Source: Leptospira sp. WS60.C2
GTDB lineage: Bacteria > Spirochaetota > Leptospiria > Leptospirales > Leptospiraceae
Reading direction: 5' to 3'
NCBI RefSeq assembly: GCF_040833955.1
Contig: NZ_CP162133.1
Coordinates: 2,921,501-2,985,500, forward strand
Length of the DNA stretch: 64,000 bases
The notes beneath the pieces were generated by a model. The model was not told the DNA's origin, made no database searches, and saw nothing but the letters and a program-made list of their open reading frames with translations. The position numbers were made by a program, and so were the translations under genes. Positions 34,343 to 43,388 of the stretch are shown here, one piece after another. Numbering within the stretch: the first letter of the stretch is position 1; the number at the start of each line of letters is the position of its first letter.

Positions 34343-36418
34343 ATGAAAAAACTCATTTTATTCTCTTTTTTATTTCTCATTAGTTGTTTATCCGAAGAAA
34401 GGAATACAATCAAAGAAGCAAAAAATGGAATGATTGATTTAACCAATCATTCCTTCCAATCAGAGCCATATGTTGCTCTTTTTGGAGAGTGGAAATTTTA
34501 TTGGAATACTGCTCCTACAAACATCAAGGAAACTGAAACCGATTTACTTTATCAACTTCCCAATCACTGGAATGGATTCCCAATGGAATACGGAAAACTT
34601 CCTGGGTTTGGACACGCGAGTTTTCGTTTGCATATCACCTTACCAGATGACTTGCAAGAAACAATGGCATTAACGGTGCATGAACAAGACACTTCTTATG
34701 CGATCTACATTGATGGAAAATACTATGGTGGTTCAGGGATTCCTTCCAATCATACAAACGAATTTGTACCGATGGTCAAATCCACAATCGTTGTTTTACC
34801 TAAAAGTAAAAACATAACCATTGATCTTTATGTTGCTAACTATGTGCACAGAAAAGGTGGGATTTGGAATGATATCATATTATCTTCTTACACAAAAGCA
34901 GAAAGTCGACTCACCAAACATAAGATTAATGAAACAATTTTATGCGCTATTTTTGCCTTCGTGGGAATTTTCTTTTTGGTTATGTACTTTTACAACCGAG
35001 ATGGAAGGCAAACGCTTGGTATCTTTTTATTTTCTCTTGCGGTTTTGTTTAGAACCATGTCTACGGGAGAAAGAATTATATTAGAATTTATCAATATGCC
35101 CTATTGGCTCCTGCTTCGTATCGAGTATGTTTCTTGGTATTGGTCAGCACCCCTACTCTATCACTATTTTTACACCATATTCCCCAATGATTTTTCTAAA
35201 AAAGTCGGGGACTCTTTTTATCTACTCTCTGGTTTGTTGACTTTAGGTCTTCTCTTACCGCCTGTTTATTTTACTGAGACCGCGTCCATATACCCGATCG
35301 CATTTGTATTAAATGGATTATTAATCTTATTCTATCTTTTTCGAGCCTTTCAAAGAAGTAGAATGGAAGCAAAACCTTTGTTAGCCGGCATTGCGCTAAT
35401 CTTAGTCGGAGCAACAAACGACGTATTACACGCAGAAGCAGTGATCCACACAACATACATTGCTCCCTCTACTGTTGTGATCTTTGTTTTTTTACAGGTT
35501 TTTACCTTTGGTAGAATCGTCAGACAAAACATTCTCAAAACTCTTGCCTTTGCAGAAGAACAAAAACAATTCAGCAATTCATTCAGCCGCTTTGTCCCGA
35601 CGGAATTTTTATATCATTTGGGCAAAGACGATATTCGGCAAGTGGATCTAGGAGACCAAGTACAGAAAAGAATGACTGTACTGTTTGCCGACATTCGATC
35701 GTTTACAGAATTTTCGGAAACTCTCACTCCCAAAGAAAACTTTGATTTTTTAAATAGTTACTTACAACGGGTGGGTCCGATCATCCGTCACAATAATGGT
35801 TTTATCGATAAATTCATCGGTGATGCTGTCATGGCTCTATTTCCATATAACATAAATGATGCGGTAAAAGCTGCGGTGGAAATGCAGGAGGCAATTCGAA
35901 TTTACAACGGACATCGTGCCAATTGTGGTTACATTCCAATTGAAGTTGGAATTGGTATCCATACAGGTAACCTGACATTAGGAATTTTAGGGGAACACAA
36001 ACGCATGGAAGGAACAGTGATTTCAGATGCGGTTAACTTGGCATCAAGGATTGAAGGAATCACCAAACTATTCTCTTCCCGAATTGTCATCAGTGCAGAA
36101 ACGTTTATTGAAGCGTCTGACAGTTTAGGATTTCATTATCGATTGCTCGACCGTGTATCAATCAAAGGGAAAGCAGAATCCGTATTTGTTGTCGAAGTAT
36201 TAGATGGATATGAACCAGAAAAAGCAAATCGACTCATCGCCTCCAATGATGAATATACGCTTGCTTTGGATGCATATAGAAGAGAAGATTTTGAGGAAGC
36301 GATGATGGCTTTCTCTGCATTGTTGGACAAAAATCCAGATGATTCCGTAACAAGTTTGTTTTTAGAACGATGCAAAGAAGCACTCGATCGATCGAAATTA
36401 GAATCTGGCACGAGTTAA
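34343..36418 (+). CDS. Jelly-roll/7TM receptor with class III adenylate/guanylate cyclase
   Basis: The 691-residue protein has a lipoprotein-like signal (FLISC, Cys15), an extracytoplasmic beta-sandwich (about 40-190, ASFRLHITLPDDL, YAIYIDGKYYGGSG) and seven TM helices (about 200-400). A class III cyclase domain follows (about 435-620), then a TPR-like tail (640-685). Both metal Asp residues are present in LFADIRSFTEF and KFIGDAVMALF (about 450 and 494), so it should be active and make cAMP or cGMP. The sensor half resembles the two kinase-like proteins near fliH. It begins right after the previous stop and overlaps the convergent permease stop by 4 bp. Confidence 0.88.
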   Translation: MKKLILFSFLFLISCLSEERNTIKEAKNGMIDLTNHSFQSEPYVALFGEWKFYWNTAPTNIKETETDLLYQLPNHWNGFPMEYGKLPGFGHASFRLHITLPDDLQETMALTVHEQDTSYAIYIDGKYYGGSGIPSNHTNEFVPMVKSTIVVLPKSKNITIDLYVANYVHRKGGIWNDIILSSYTKAESRLTKHKINETILCAIFAFVGIFFLVMYFYNRDGRQTLGIFLFSLAVLFRTMSTGERIILEFINMPYWLLLRIEYVSWYWSAPLLYHYFYTIFPNDFSKKVGDSFYLLSGLLTLGLLLPPVYFTETASIYPIAFVLNGLLILFYLFRAFQRSRMEAKPLLAGIALILVGATNDVLHAEAVIHTTYIAPSTVVIFVFLQVFTFGRIVRQNILKTLAFAEEQKQFSNSFSRFVPTEFLYHLGKDDIRQVDLGDQVQKRMTVLFADIRSFTEFSETLTPKENFDFLNSYLQRVGPIIRHNNGFIDKFIGDAVMALFPYNINDAVKAAVEMQEAIRIYNGHRANCGYIPIEVGIGIHTGNLTLGILGEHKRMEGTVISDAVNLASRIEGITKLFSSRIVISAETFIEASDSLGFHYRLLDRVSIKGKAESVFVVEVLDGYEPEKANRLIASNDEYTLALDAYRREDFEEAMMAFSALLDKNPDDSVTSLFLERCKEALDRSKLESGTS

Positions 36419-37719
36419 CTTAGGAGACCTTTTGTTTGCTTCCATTTATATCCAATTCCCAAAATGATTCCCAAAACAAATACACAAATGGTTAACATTG
36501 GTTCTGCATAACAAAAAGCACCAAAAGCAAACATTCCCAAAAGAATTGTAAGGACAGGTAATAGCGGATAAACAGGAGCTTTGTATGGTCGATCTAAATT
36601 TGGTTCCTTTTTTCTTAAGACAATGTAGGAAATCAAACACAATAAATACATTCCACAAGCACCTAATGCGGAGATCGTGATGAGTTCTGCCGTATCCAAA
36701 AATACCATACAAAATATCCCAAGGACTCCACCTGTAATCACTGCATTTTGCGGAACAACAGAACCTTTTGTCAGCTTAGACAAATAGTGTGGTAAATAGC
36801 CTTCTTTACTCATCGCATATAATAGACGTGAGTTTCCTAAGATGATGCCAAATAGAGAAGCAACGAGTCCAAACAATCCAATAAATGTAAAAAGAATCGG
36901 CCAAAGGGATTCGGTTCCATACATCGAATGTAAAACATAAGATAATGGATATTCAATAGTGGCAATTTCTTTTGGATTCACCGCAGAGGCTGTGGTAACG
37001 TAAATCATTCCCGCCAAACAAAGTAATGTGAAAATTCCTGCGATGTAACCTTTAGGAATGTCTTTTTCTGGATTTTTGACCTCTTCTGCTGCTAAGGCAA
37101 CACCTTCCACTGCTAAAAAAAACCATATCGCAAATGGAATCGATGTAAAAATGGACAAAAAGGAAACCGACTCCAAACCGGCATAGTTTGGAATATCATG
37201 GAATGAAATTTTTGGAAACAAAAGTGATAGATAAAGAAGTAATCCAATTACAGCGATAATAGTAACAAACAATTCAAATCGTGCTGTTTGTTTGATTCCC
37301 GTTAAATTGATGAGAAGTAACAACAAAAACATGCCTATACCGGCATAAAACGAAGGAATGATGGGAAACAAAAAATGAATGTATCCGCCAAGGGCAGAAG
37401 CGATTGCAGGAGGAGCGAGTAAAAACTCAACTAACACAAGATAACCGGTAAAAAAACCAAAAGAATCACCGAGGGCTCGTTTTGCATAAGTGGAGGGACC
37501 ACCAGCCTGAGGAATGCTTGCAGCAAGTTCCGTAAAACATAAGGCAAACAGAACATAAAAAAGAGCAATCCAAAGGATGGCGAAGCCAAACTCCCAAAAG
37601 TTAGCATTGGCCCATCCAAAATTCCATCCAAAATAATCCCCGGAAATCACTAGACCAACAGCCATACCCCATAAGTGAACCGAATGAAGGACTTTATGCA
37701 ATTTTGGGTGATCGTTCAT
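36415..37719 (-). CDS. APC-family amino acid/ethanolamine permease
   Basis: The 434-residue, 12-TM protein is of the amino acid-polyamine-organocation superfamily. The N-terminus HLWGMAVGLVISGDYFGWN and the stretch AASIPQAGGPSTYAKRALG match ethanolamine permeases (Eat/EutH-unrelated). The helix-6 region FLAVEGVALAAEEVKNPEKDIPKGY is a superfamily signature. Ethanolamine is therefore the best guess; no eut genes are nearby. It is monocistronic and convergent with the cyclase gene. Confidence 0.8.
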   Translation of the reverse strand: MNDHPKLHKVLHSVHLWGMAVGLVISGDYFGWNFGWANANFWEFGFAILWIALFYVLFALCFTELAASIPQAGGPSTYAKRALGDSFGFFTGYLVLVEFLLAPPAIASALGGYIHFLFPIIPSFYAGIGMFLLLLLINLTGIKQTARFELFVTIIAVIGLLLYLSLLFPKISFHDIPNYAGLESVSFLSIFTSIPFAIWFFLAVEGVALAAEEVKNPEKDIPKGYIAGIFTLLCLAGMIYVTTASAVNPKEIATIEYPLSYVLHSMYGTESLWPILFTFIGLFGLVASLFGIILGNSRLLYAMSKEGYLPHYLSKLTKGSVVPQNAVITGGVLGIFCMVFLDTAELITISALGACGMYLLCLISYIVLRKKEPNLDRPYKAPVYPLLPVLTILLGMFAFGAFCYAEPMLTICVFVLGIILGIGYKWKQTKGLLS

Positions 37720-37951
37720 TTTTATTGCCTCGTTTGAATCTAGAAGAAATCAACAACTACATACAATTTCTATCATTTATGTCTGCTTATTTTTTTCTAA
37801 GAGAGATTCCTTGAATGAAACAATGGTTCGATGAAGAAATGTGTGACGCTTTTGACACGTTATTTCGGAAATAGATCAAATTTCTTAATTGCATTCGAGA
37901 AACATTCTAATAAACTTAGGACAAATCCTGGATTTTTTGGGTATTCATTTC

Positions 37952-38773
37952 ATGCGAAACGGCAAACTAACATTACTTATTCTCGTTTATTTTCTTCTTC
38001 TCCCTCTTCAGGCAGTACAAACCATTCTTTTAAAAGAAGGTAAGTCCATCAAAGGCATTGTGACGAACCAAAACGTAGATAGTGTCGAAATCGACACTCA
38101 AAATGGAAAACATATGGTGATTTCCAAAAAGTCTGTTTTAAAAATCATCTACAAAGATTTAGCGGAAGCAGAAGAAGAGAGAATTAGAAAAGAAGAAGAA
38201 GAAAAACGAAAACAAGAAAAAGAAAAAGTCATCGCCGCCAAACAAGAAGAAATTCGAAAACGAAAAGAAGCACTGGCAGAAAAAGAATCGGAAAACCGAG
38301 TGAAACCTGAAGGTGGATCTACAGTGACACATAGTCTTCGTGATTCGTTTGTCTTAACTTCCGTCACAGACAGCAATATGATTACCCTGGCACCCACAAC
38401 GGCAAAATGCCAACCATTCCAACAATACCCAGAATACTTTTGGTTATTTGGTGGTCTTCGTTTTAAAGAACCAGATTGGAGTGTATTGTTGCCAAAAGAC
38501 AACCGACCTGTGCGCATCCGCCAAACATCCACCTGGAAAGATTTGGCGATCACTCTCCTTGGTGGATTTGCCATCACCATCACAAGAAAAACCATCATCG
38601 TTGATGTCTGCGAGGGGAATGGATATCGTATGGTCTCTGATTCCGAAATCAATCGAATCCGAGAAGAAGCAGTCGAACAAATTAAAACCGAACAAGAGTT
38701 AAAAGAAGCACAAGAAAAATTTGAATTGGAACAATTGGAAAAAGATCTAGAATCTTTGAAAAAGAAGAAATAA
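37952..38773 (+). CDS. Exported coiled-coil protein, unknown function
   Basis: The protein has about 273 residues from ATG 37952, chosen because it gives a clean signal peptide (LTLLILVYFLLLPLQA); the frame is open to a TTG at 37889. After the signal comes a small beta-rich segment (ILLKEGKSIKGIVTNQN) common in leptospiral exported proteins. A Glu/Lys coiled coil follows (about 52-105), then a hydrophobic segment near residue 185 and a second charged helix at the C-terminus. Function is not recognised. The next lipoprotein gene starts 9 bp later, so they are co-transcribed. Confidence 0.6.
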   Translation: MRNGKLTLLILVYFLLLPLQAVQTILLKEGKSIKGIVTNQNVDSVEIDTQNGKHMVISKKSVLKIIYKDLAEAEEERIRKEEEEKRKQEKEKVIAAKQEEIRKRKEALAEKESENRVKPEGGSTVTHSLRDSFVLTSVTDSNMITLAPTTAKCQPFQQYPEYFWLFGGLRFKEPDWSVLLPKDNRPVRIRQTSTWKDLAITLLGGFAITITRKTIIVDVCEGNGYRMVSDSEINRIREEAVEQIKTEQELKEAQEKFELEQLEKDLESLKKKK

Positions 38774-38782
38774 GAGATAAGT

Positions 38783-39655
38783 ATGAAGAAGAGATTGATT
38801 GGAAAACTAAAATCAGAACAGATTCAAAAGAAATCTTTTTTATTGTCCAAATTCACAAAAGGAATTTGTATTCTTTTGTTTCCTTTGCTTAGTTTCCAAA
38901 ACTGTTTTTTCAATCCCATTGTGGCTTCTTTTCTAAATTCCAACACGGAAGAAAAACAAGGTGCAGGATTTTTGGAAGGTGGACTCTTACTTGGTCTCTC
39001 TGGCATTGGTTCATCTATTTCCCTCACGGGAGTGATTCGGAATGGTCTAGGCGAAGCCCAAACGAACAAAGTATGGACGGTTGTCTCTTCCGATTCCAAT
39101 AGTGCAGAACTTGGCCTAACAACTTCTGGAACAACAGACAATACAGGTCGATTTTTCATCATCGTAGGCACAGGTGCCACCACCATCAAAGTGACTGATT
39201 TGGGGGAAGACTTAGTCACCTTCACCTTGCAAGTTGGTACGTTTGGAATGTTTCAAGCTACCAATGTAGATCCACCAGAATACGAAATTGGTAGCCTCAT
39301 TCCCTATGACCCTTCCAACAAACCAGTGTTTTTCGAATTGGTCAGCACTACACCAGAGAATAATTCGACGACGTATGGTTCAGGTCCTAATTTGGTTCTG
39401 ACTTTTTCTGATCCACTAACAGTCTGGGAATTCAGCCAACTTTTAACTATCGTAAATAATAATGTCATTGTATCCCCATCTACTTTAACATTTGGCTCTA
39501 CTTCGATTGATTCTAATGTAATGACAATTATGACGAATATTTCTGCTTTCGATACTTGGTATACCATACAAATTGGACCAGGGATTACTTCGGCGACAGG
39601 AATACCTGTAACACCTACATCTTTTCGTTTTTTCTCTCAAGAATTCCCCCCATAA
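38783..39655 (+). CDS. Lipoprotein with Ig-like C-terminal region
   Basis: The 290-residue protein has an unusually long signal (Lys-rich n-region, lipobox SFQNC at about 37-41). The mature start CFFNPIVASFLNS closely resembles the next lipoprotein (CYFNPLVNSVLS). A middle beta domain with a GSGxxLTG-like start and GRFFIIVGTGA is followed by a bacterial Ig-like type 5 segment (STTPENNSTTYGSGPNLVLTFSDPL). It is probably surface- or periplasm-exposed; the role is unknown. It forms a tandem paralogous pair with its neighbour. Confidence 0.65.
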   Translation: MKKRLIGKLKSEQIQKKSFLLSKFTKGICILLFPLLSFQNCFFNPIVASFLNSNTEEKQGAGFLEGGLLLGLSGIGSSISLTGVIRNGLGEAQTNKVWTVVSSDSNSAELGLTTSGTTDNTGRFFIIVGTGATTIKVTDLGEDLVTFTLQVGTFGMFQATNVDPPEYEIGSLIPYDPSNKPVFFELVSTTPENNSTTYGSGPNLVLTFSDPLTVWEFSQLLTIVNNNVIVSPSTLTFGSTSIDSNVMTIMTNISAFDTWYTIQIGPGITSATGIPVTPTSFRFFSQEFPP

Positions 39656-39760
39656 TCATCCATTTTATTATTTCCAAAATTAAGATAATATGCGTTTTAT
39701 AGGATATACTTTGTTTTCTTGATTGATACGAGAACAACAGACCACCAAAGGAGAGAAACC

Positions 39761-40567
39761 ATGAACCAGCTGAAAAGATCTTTGATGGCAATTGTTTTCC
39801 TTTTGAGTCTATCCAACTGCTACTTCAATCCGCTTGTGAATTCGGTCCTTAGCCCTCAAGAAGTAGAAGAGAACAATTCACTCCTTGGACTCTTAGGTCT
39901 TTCCGGACAATCCTTACTCATCACAGGTCAAATTAGAGAGCCAAATGGTGTGGCGGGCGTGGGACTTGTTTTAGTTCCTGGCAAATCGTTTGCCCCCCAA
40001 TCCAAATCGACAAGCTCTGGTTATGTGACCGATAACGGGGGAAGATTTTATATCCCATTCCAAACAGGATCCATTCCATTTACTGTGAACAAAAATGGAT
40101 CTTATTTATTCGAATTTTCTCTAGTAGTTCTAGGCCCTCAAAGCATCGGTTTCACAACGTACGGTATGCCTCCTGGTACGGAAATTCTAGGACTCGGGAC
40201 GGTTGGTCCAAATGAGCAAGGAAACTTTTTTGAATTGGTTCAAGCCTATTTTATCAATGGATCCCAGCTGTCATTACACCAAACAAATTTTGGAATTACA
40301 CCATCAACGATCTATTTAGAATTTAACGAGCCACCTGCATCGGTAGAAACAGATATAATTACTTGGATGCAAAACTACGTTGTGTTTACACCAGCTCCTA
40401 TAGCTGGATATACGACTGTGACTGTTTCAGGAAATCAAATCATAATGAGTGGATGTGAACAGCTAACATCAAATACTCAACATACGATTGATTTTACTTC
40501 AAATATAAAGTCTGCAACGGGTAAATCACTTAGTCCAACGAAATACAGCTTTTACTTTTCGCTGTAA
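39761..40567 (+). CDS. Lipoprotein, paralogue of the upstream gene
   Basis: The product has about 268 residues from ATG 39761. AAAGGAGA stands just upstream, which settles the start although the frame is open to 39719. The signal is MNQLKRSLMAIVFLLSLSNC with Cys20, and the mature start CYFNPLVNSVLSPQEVEENN matches its neighbour. The shared plan is a GQ/VIR(E/N)-type beta domain, GGRFYIPFQTGS, then an Ig-like region ending in SATGKSLSPTKYSFYFS. Function is unknown. A 203-bp gap with a clear promoter follows. Confidence 0.68.
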   Translation: MNQLKRSLMAIVFLLSLSNCYFNPLVNSVLSPQEVEENNSLLGLLGLSGQSLLITGQIREPNGVAGVGLVLVPGKSFAPQSKSTSSGYVTDNGGRFYIPFQTGSIPFTVNKNGSYLFEFSLVVLGPQSIGFTTYGMPPGTEILGLGTVGPNEQGNFFELVQAYFINGSQLSLHQTNFGITPSTIYLEFNEPPASVETDIITWMQNYVVFTPAPIAGYTTVTVSGNQIIMSGCEQLTSNTQHTIDFTSNIKSATGKSLSPTKYSFYFSL

Positions 40568-40729
40568 TTACTTACATAATTCACATCCATTTGAATATGT
40601 GCTGGATATTTGAAAAATAAACTTTGATTTTAATCACTCTAGATTACTCAATTACTATTGAGCAATGCACAATATGACGAATAGATGATCAACTTTTTCA
40701 TTCTAGATCGTCTTGTTTACAACTCATAC

Positions 40730-40758
40730 TTGACAAACGAACAAAACTCATCTAAATT
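40730..40758 (+). promoter_or_regulatory. Sigma-70-type promoter of the TPM-domain gene
   Basis: TTGACA (40730-40735) and TAAATT (40753-40758) are separated by exactly 17 bp, close to consensus. Transcription would start at about 40765, only a few bases before the coding start at 40768/40771, which leaves no room for a ribosome site. Confidence 0.6.
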
Positions 40759-40770
40759 CTTCAGATCGTG

Positions 40771-42444
40771 ATGCAGTCCCTAGTTACTTCCACCCAACAG
40801 CTACCTTCCGTAAAAAAAAGAAACAAATCCAGTTTCCCATTTCGTTTGCAATCCATCGCACTGTTCGCCCTATTTGTGATTCTTTTCTTTTCTTTGCAGT
40901 GTTCGGAAACAAACGAAGAGTCTTTGGACACTCTTGTTGCCAAAGTCCCGAATCCAAAAGAACTTCGCAACAGTTGGGTGGAAGACAGTGCAGGTGTTTT
41001 GACTGACAGCTCTGCCATTGACCAAATGATCAATGCAGAAGAAGTTTCTTCTGGTCTAGAAATTGCCGTCGTGACTCTACCAACAATCGGTAGTTATGTG
41101 CCAAAAGATTTCGCCGTTGCTCTCTTCAATCATTGGAAAATTGGGAAAAAAGGAAAAGACAATGGAATTTTGATTTTACACATCATCGACCAAAGACGGG
41201 TGGAAATCGAAATTGGTTATGGGCTCGAAGGAGACCTCCCTGATGCCACCGTGAAACGAATCATTGACACTTACACAATCCCTTCGTTTAAAGCAGACAA
41301 CTTCCAAAAAGGTCATGCGGATACAGTGGCCGCACTGATCCAAAAACTAAACCATCCCAACATTCCAGTGGAAACCCTTTTGCAAGATGAAATTGGAGAA
41401 GCCGATTCCAATTTGATTTCGGATGCCAGTGCAGAACCTTCCGACACCGTAAATTCTAATGAAATCAAAAGAACCGATCTTTATGATTACCAAGGCAAAG
41501 CCTATACAGACCTAAGTTCCGAAGAAAAACAAATCCTCCACCAAACCATTGATACATACAACACAACTCCCAATTTCTTTTTGAATGAAGAGGAAACACG
41601 TCTTTACAACGAAAAACTGGTGGAGGAAGAGAGACTCGAACGGGAAGAATCCTTTCAATTCAAATCAACCTTCCTCGTTGGTTATGTGGGACTTTTTCTT
41701 TTTCTTAATTTGTTACAACGTTTCCTGGCATGGGTCATTCCTTCTCCAACAGCAAAATACCACATCGTTCACAAAACAGATTTTATTCTATATTATGGAA
41801 TGATCCTAAGCCCACTGGTTATTCTCATTACCATTTTGTCACACTACTTAGATGATGCTTTATTTCCAGTTTCTATCTTTATCATCATCGCAAGTATCGT
41901 AGTCTACTTTATTTTCCTAAGCGATCATCGTATGCGAAAGTTAAGTGCCAGATTACAAACCATACGGAATATCCCGAGAGTTTGTAAACACTGTGGAAAC
42001 AAAATGACAAAACTCACAGAAGAAGCAGATAACAAACATTTATCGGATGGTCAAATCGCAGAAGAAATTGTGGACTCCATCGATTATGATGTTTGGATTT
42101 GCGAAAGTTGTAAAAACCATGCCATCTTTCCATTTCGAAACATAAGCCCCGAATACATTTATAAAGGGACTTCCTTTCCCAAAATCAAAGTGTGTCCTGA
42201 ATGCAAATTTGAAACCTTTGTTTGCAAATCAAGTCGCGTTCTTTCACCCGCAACGTACAGCAGTTCCGGAAAGGTGGAGGTACGTAGAAACTGTGCTCAT
42301 TGCAAACACCATACAATCGAATATGAGACCATTCCCAAAAAACAAAAAAGCAGTTCAGGTAGTTCCTCTGGCGGAGGAGGAGGTGGTGGTGGCAGTTTTG
42401 GTGGAGGTTCTTCTGGTGGTGGTGGAAGCGGCGGAAGTTATTAG
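40771..42444 (+). CDS. TPM-domain membrane protein with CxxC knuckles and Gly-rich tail
   Basis: The protein has about 557 residues. It has a signal/lipobox (FFSLQC, about 44), a TPM (YgcG-like) domain at about 65-200 (WVEDSAGVLTDSSAIDQM, GKKGKDNGILILHI, IEIGYGLEGDLPD) and TM helices at about 290-380. A cytoplasmic segment with four CxxC pairs (CKHCG, CESCK, CPECK, CAHCK) suggests two zinc ribbons. The tail ends in Gly/Ser repeats, a common end of TPM proteins. These proteins have been linked to photosystem repair in plants and to respiration or envelope functions in bacteria; the role here is unknown. GTG 40768 is an alternative start. Confidence 0.78.
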   Translation: MQSLVTSTQQLPSVKKRNKSSFPFRLQSIALFALFVILFFSLQCSETNEESLDTLVAKVPNPKELRNSWVEDSAGVLTDSSAIDQMINAEEVSSGLEIAVVTLPTIGSYVPKDFAVALFNHWKIGKKGKDNGILILHIIDQRRVEIEIGYGLEGDLPDATVKRIIDTYTIPSFKADNFQKGHADTVAALIQKLNHPNIPVETLLQDEIGEADSNLISDASAEPSDTVNSNEIKRTDLYDYQGKAYTDLSSEEKQILHQTIDTYNTTPNFFLNEEETRLYNEKLVEEERLEREESFQFKSTFLVGYVGLFLFLNLLQRFLAWVIPSPTAKYHIVHKTDFILYYGMILSPLVILITILSHYLDDALFPVSIFIIIASIVVYFIFLSDHRMRKLSARLQTIRNIPRVCKHCGNKMTKLTEEADNKHLSDGQIAEEIVDSIDYDVWICESCKNHAIFPFRNISPEYIYKGTSFPKIKVCPECKFETFVCKSSRVLSPATYSSSGKVEVRRNCAHCKHHTIEYETIPKKQKSSSGSSSGGGGGGGGSFGGGSSGGGGSGGSY

Positions 42445-42456
42445 GGGAGAGACTCA

Positions 42457-42562
42457 TCTGGTAACCCCTGCGCCAGGGATCCGGAGGGCTTGGTCACCTG
42501 CCATCGTTAGATGGCTGGGGACGGGAGCGTTAGCGCACCCCGAAGGAAGCCCGATCGGTGTT
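42457..42562. ncRNA. GC-rich structured intergenic element (possible RNA or dispersed repeat)
   Basis: This block is much richer in GC than its surroundings and can fold into a compact form. A small hairpin comes first (CCCTG/CAGGG, 42466-42478). Then a closing helix GGGCTT (42486-42491) pairs with AAGCCC (42547-42552). Inside it are two hairpins: GCCATC-GTTA-GATGGC (42500-42515) and GGGG(42517)...GCG-TTAG-CGC...CCCC(42541). That gives a three-way junction. It is not tmRNA, RNase P, SRP or 6S as far as I can tell. The rest of this 302-bp gap is AT-rich, with no gene seen. Confidence 0.45.
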
Positions 42563-42746
42563 CTAAAGATTTGGATCATCGAACAAATGCGAGGCGCCAA
42601 GATGACAGAGTTGACTTTTCAGTATCAAAAAAATCTCCAGGATTTATATGAAACTCAAAACTGTAATTTCTATCTTATCTCCACGACATTTCTAAGTATA
42701 TATTTTAATCGATTGATTTTGTTTAGACTCCTTATGGAGTTGAATC

Positions 42747-43265
42747 ATGAATGAATCCATGATTTATGAAATCACTGTCCAATCCTTTCAAAGAGGACTG
42801 GGCAACTTAATTAAAATTCTAAAGAAAGCGGAAACTCATGCGGAAAGTAAAAAGTTTCCATTTGAGAATTTACTGAATGCAAGACTCTTCCCTGACCAAT
42901 TCCCTTTAACCAAACAAATCCAAATTGCTTGTGATACTGCAAAACTGTGTGTGGCTCGTATTTCGGGCAAAGATGCACCCAAACATGATGATACTGAAGC
43001 AAATTTAAGTGAACTGAAGACAAGGATCCAATCGGTTCTCCAATATTTGGAAACATATCAAACATCAGATTTTAAGACGGTTTCTGAAATCAAAGTGTCT
43101 CAACCAAGATGGGAAGGACAATACTTAACGGGATGGGAATACCTTACCCACCATGCGATTCCCAATTTTTATTTCCACATCACAACTGCTTATGCGATTC
43201 TACGTCATAATGGTGTGGAGATTGGAAAAAAAGATTATTTGGGTGAGATGCCATTTAAGAAATAA
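42747..43265 (+). CDS. DUF1993 family protein
   Basis: The 172-residue soluble helical protein belongs to the DinB/DUF1993 four-helix bundle group: MIYEITVQSFQRGLGNLIKIL at the start, NARLFPDQFPLTKQIQIACDTAK in the middle and a conserved THHAIPNFYFHITTAYAILRHNGV near the end. His residues in the last motif could bind metal, but the reaction is unknown. GGAG stands seven bases before the ATG. A strong terminator follows. Confidence 0.85.
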   Translation: MNESMIYEITVQSFQRGLGNLIKILKKAETHAESKKFPFENLLNARLFPDQFPLTKQIQIACDTAKLCVARISGKDAPKHDDTEANLSELKTRIQSVLQYLETYQTSDFKTVSEIKVSQPRWEGQYLTGWEYLTHHAIPNFYFHITTAYAILRHNGVEIGKKDYLGEMPFKK

Positions 43266-43266
43266 A

Positions 43267-43298
43267 AAAACCATCCGAGATTTCTCAAGGATGGTTTT
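43267..43298 (+). terminator. Intrinsic terminator after the DUF1993 gene
   Basis: AAAACCATCC (43267-43276) and GGATGGTTTT (43289-43298) form a perfect 10-bp stem with a 12-base loop and a T-run at its 3' side, just after the stop codon. Confidence 0.82.
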
Positions 43299-43341
43299 CC
43301 ACTTTCAGTCCCTTTTATTTTTCTGCAAAAGAGACCCAAAA

Positions 43342-43372
43342 GCCACCTAACCTACGTCAGGTGGCGCTCTCA
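43342..43372 (-). terminator. pckA: Intrinsic terminator of pckA
   Basis: Read on the minus strand, GCCACCT (43365-43359) pairs with AGGTGGC (43348-43342). The repeat is followed by TTTTGGG, about 23 bases after the pckA stop. Confidence 0.7.
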
Positions 43373-43388
43373 AAATTCTATAACGAAC

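Noticed and set aside
37815..37874. An 18-codon ORF upstream of the coiled-coil exported protein.
   Set aside because: Too short, no convincing ribosome site and no known leader-peptide features.
42602..42754. A 50-codon frame downstream of the structured element.
   Set aside because: No ribosome site, AT-rich low-information sequence, and it overlaps the DUF1993 start.
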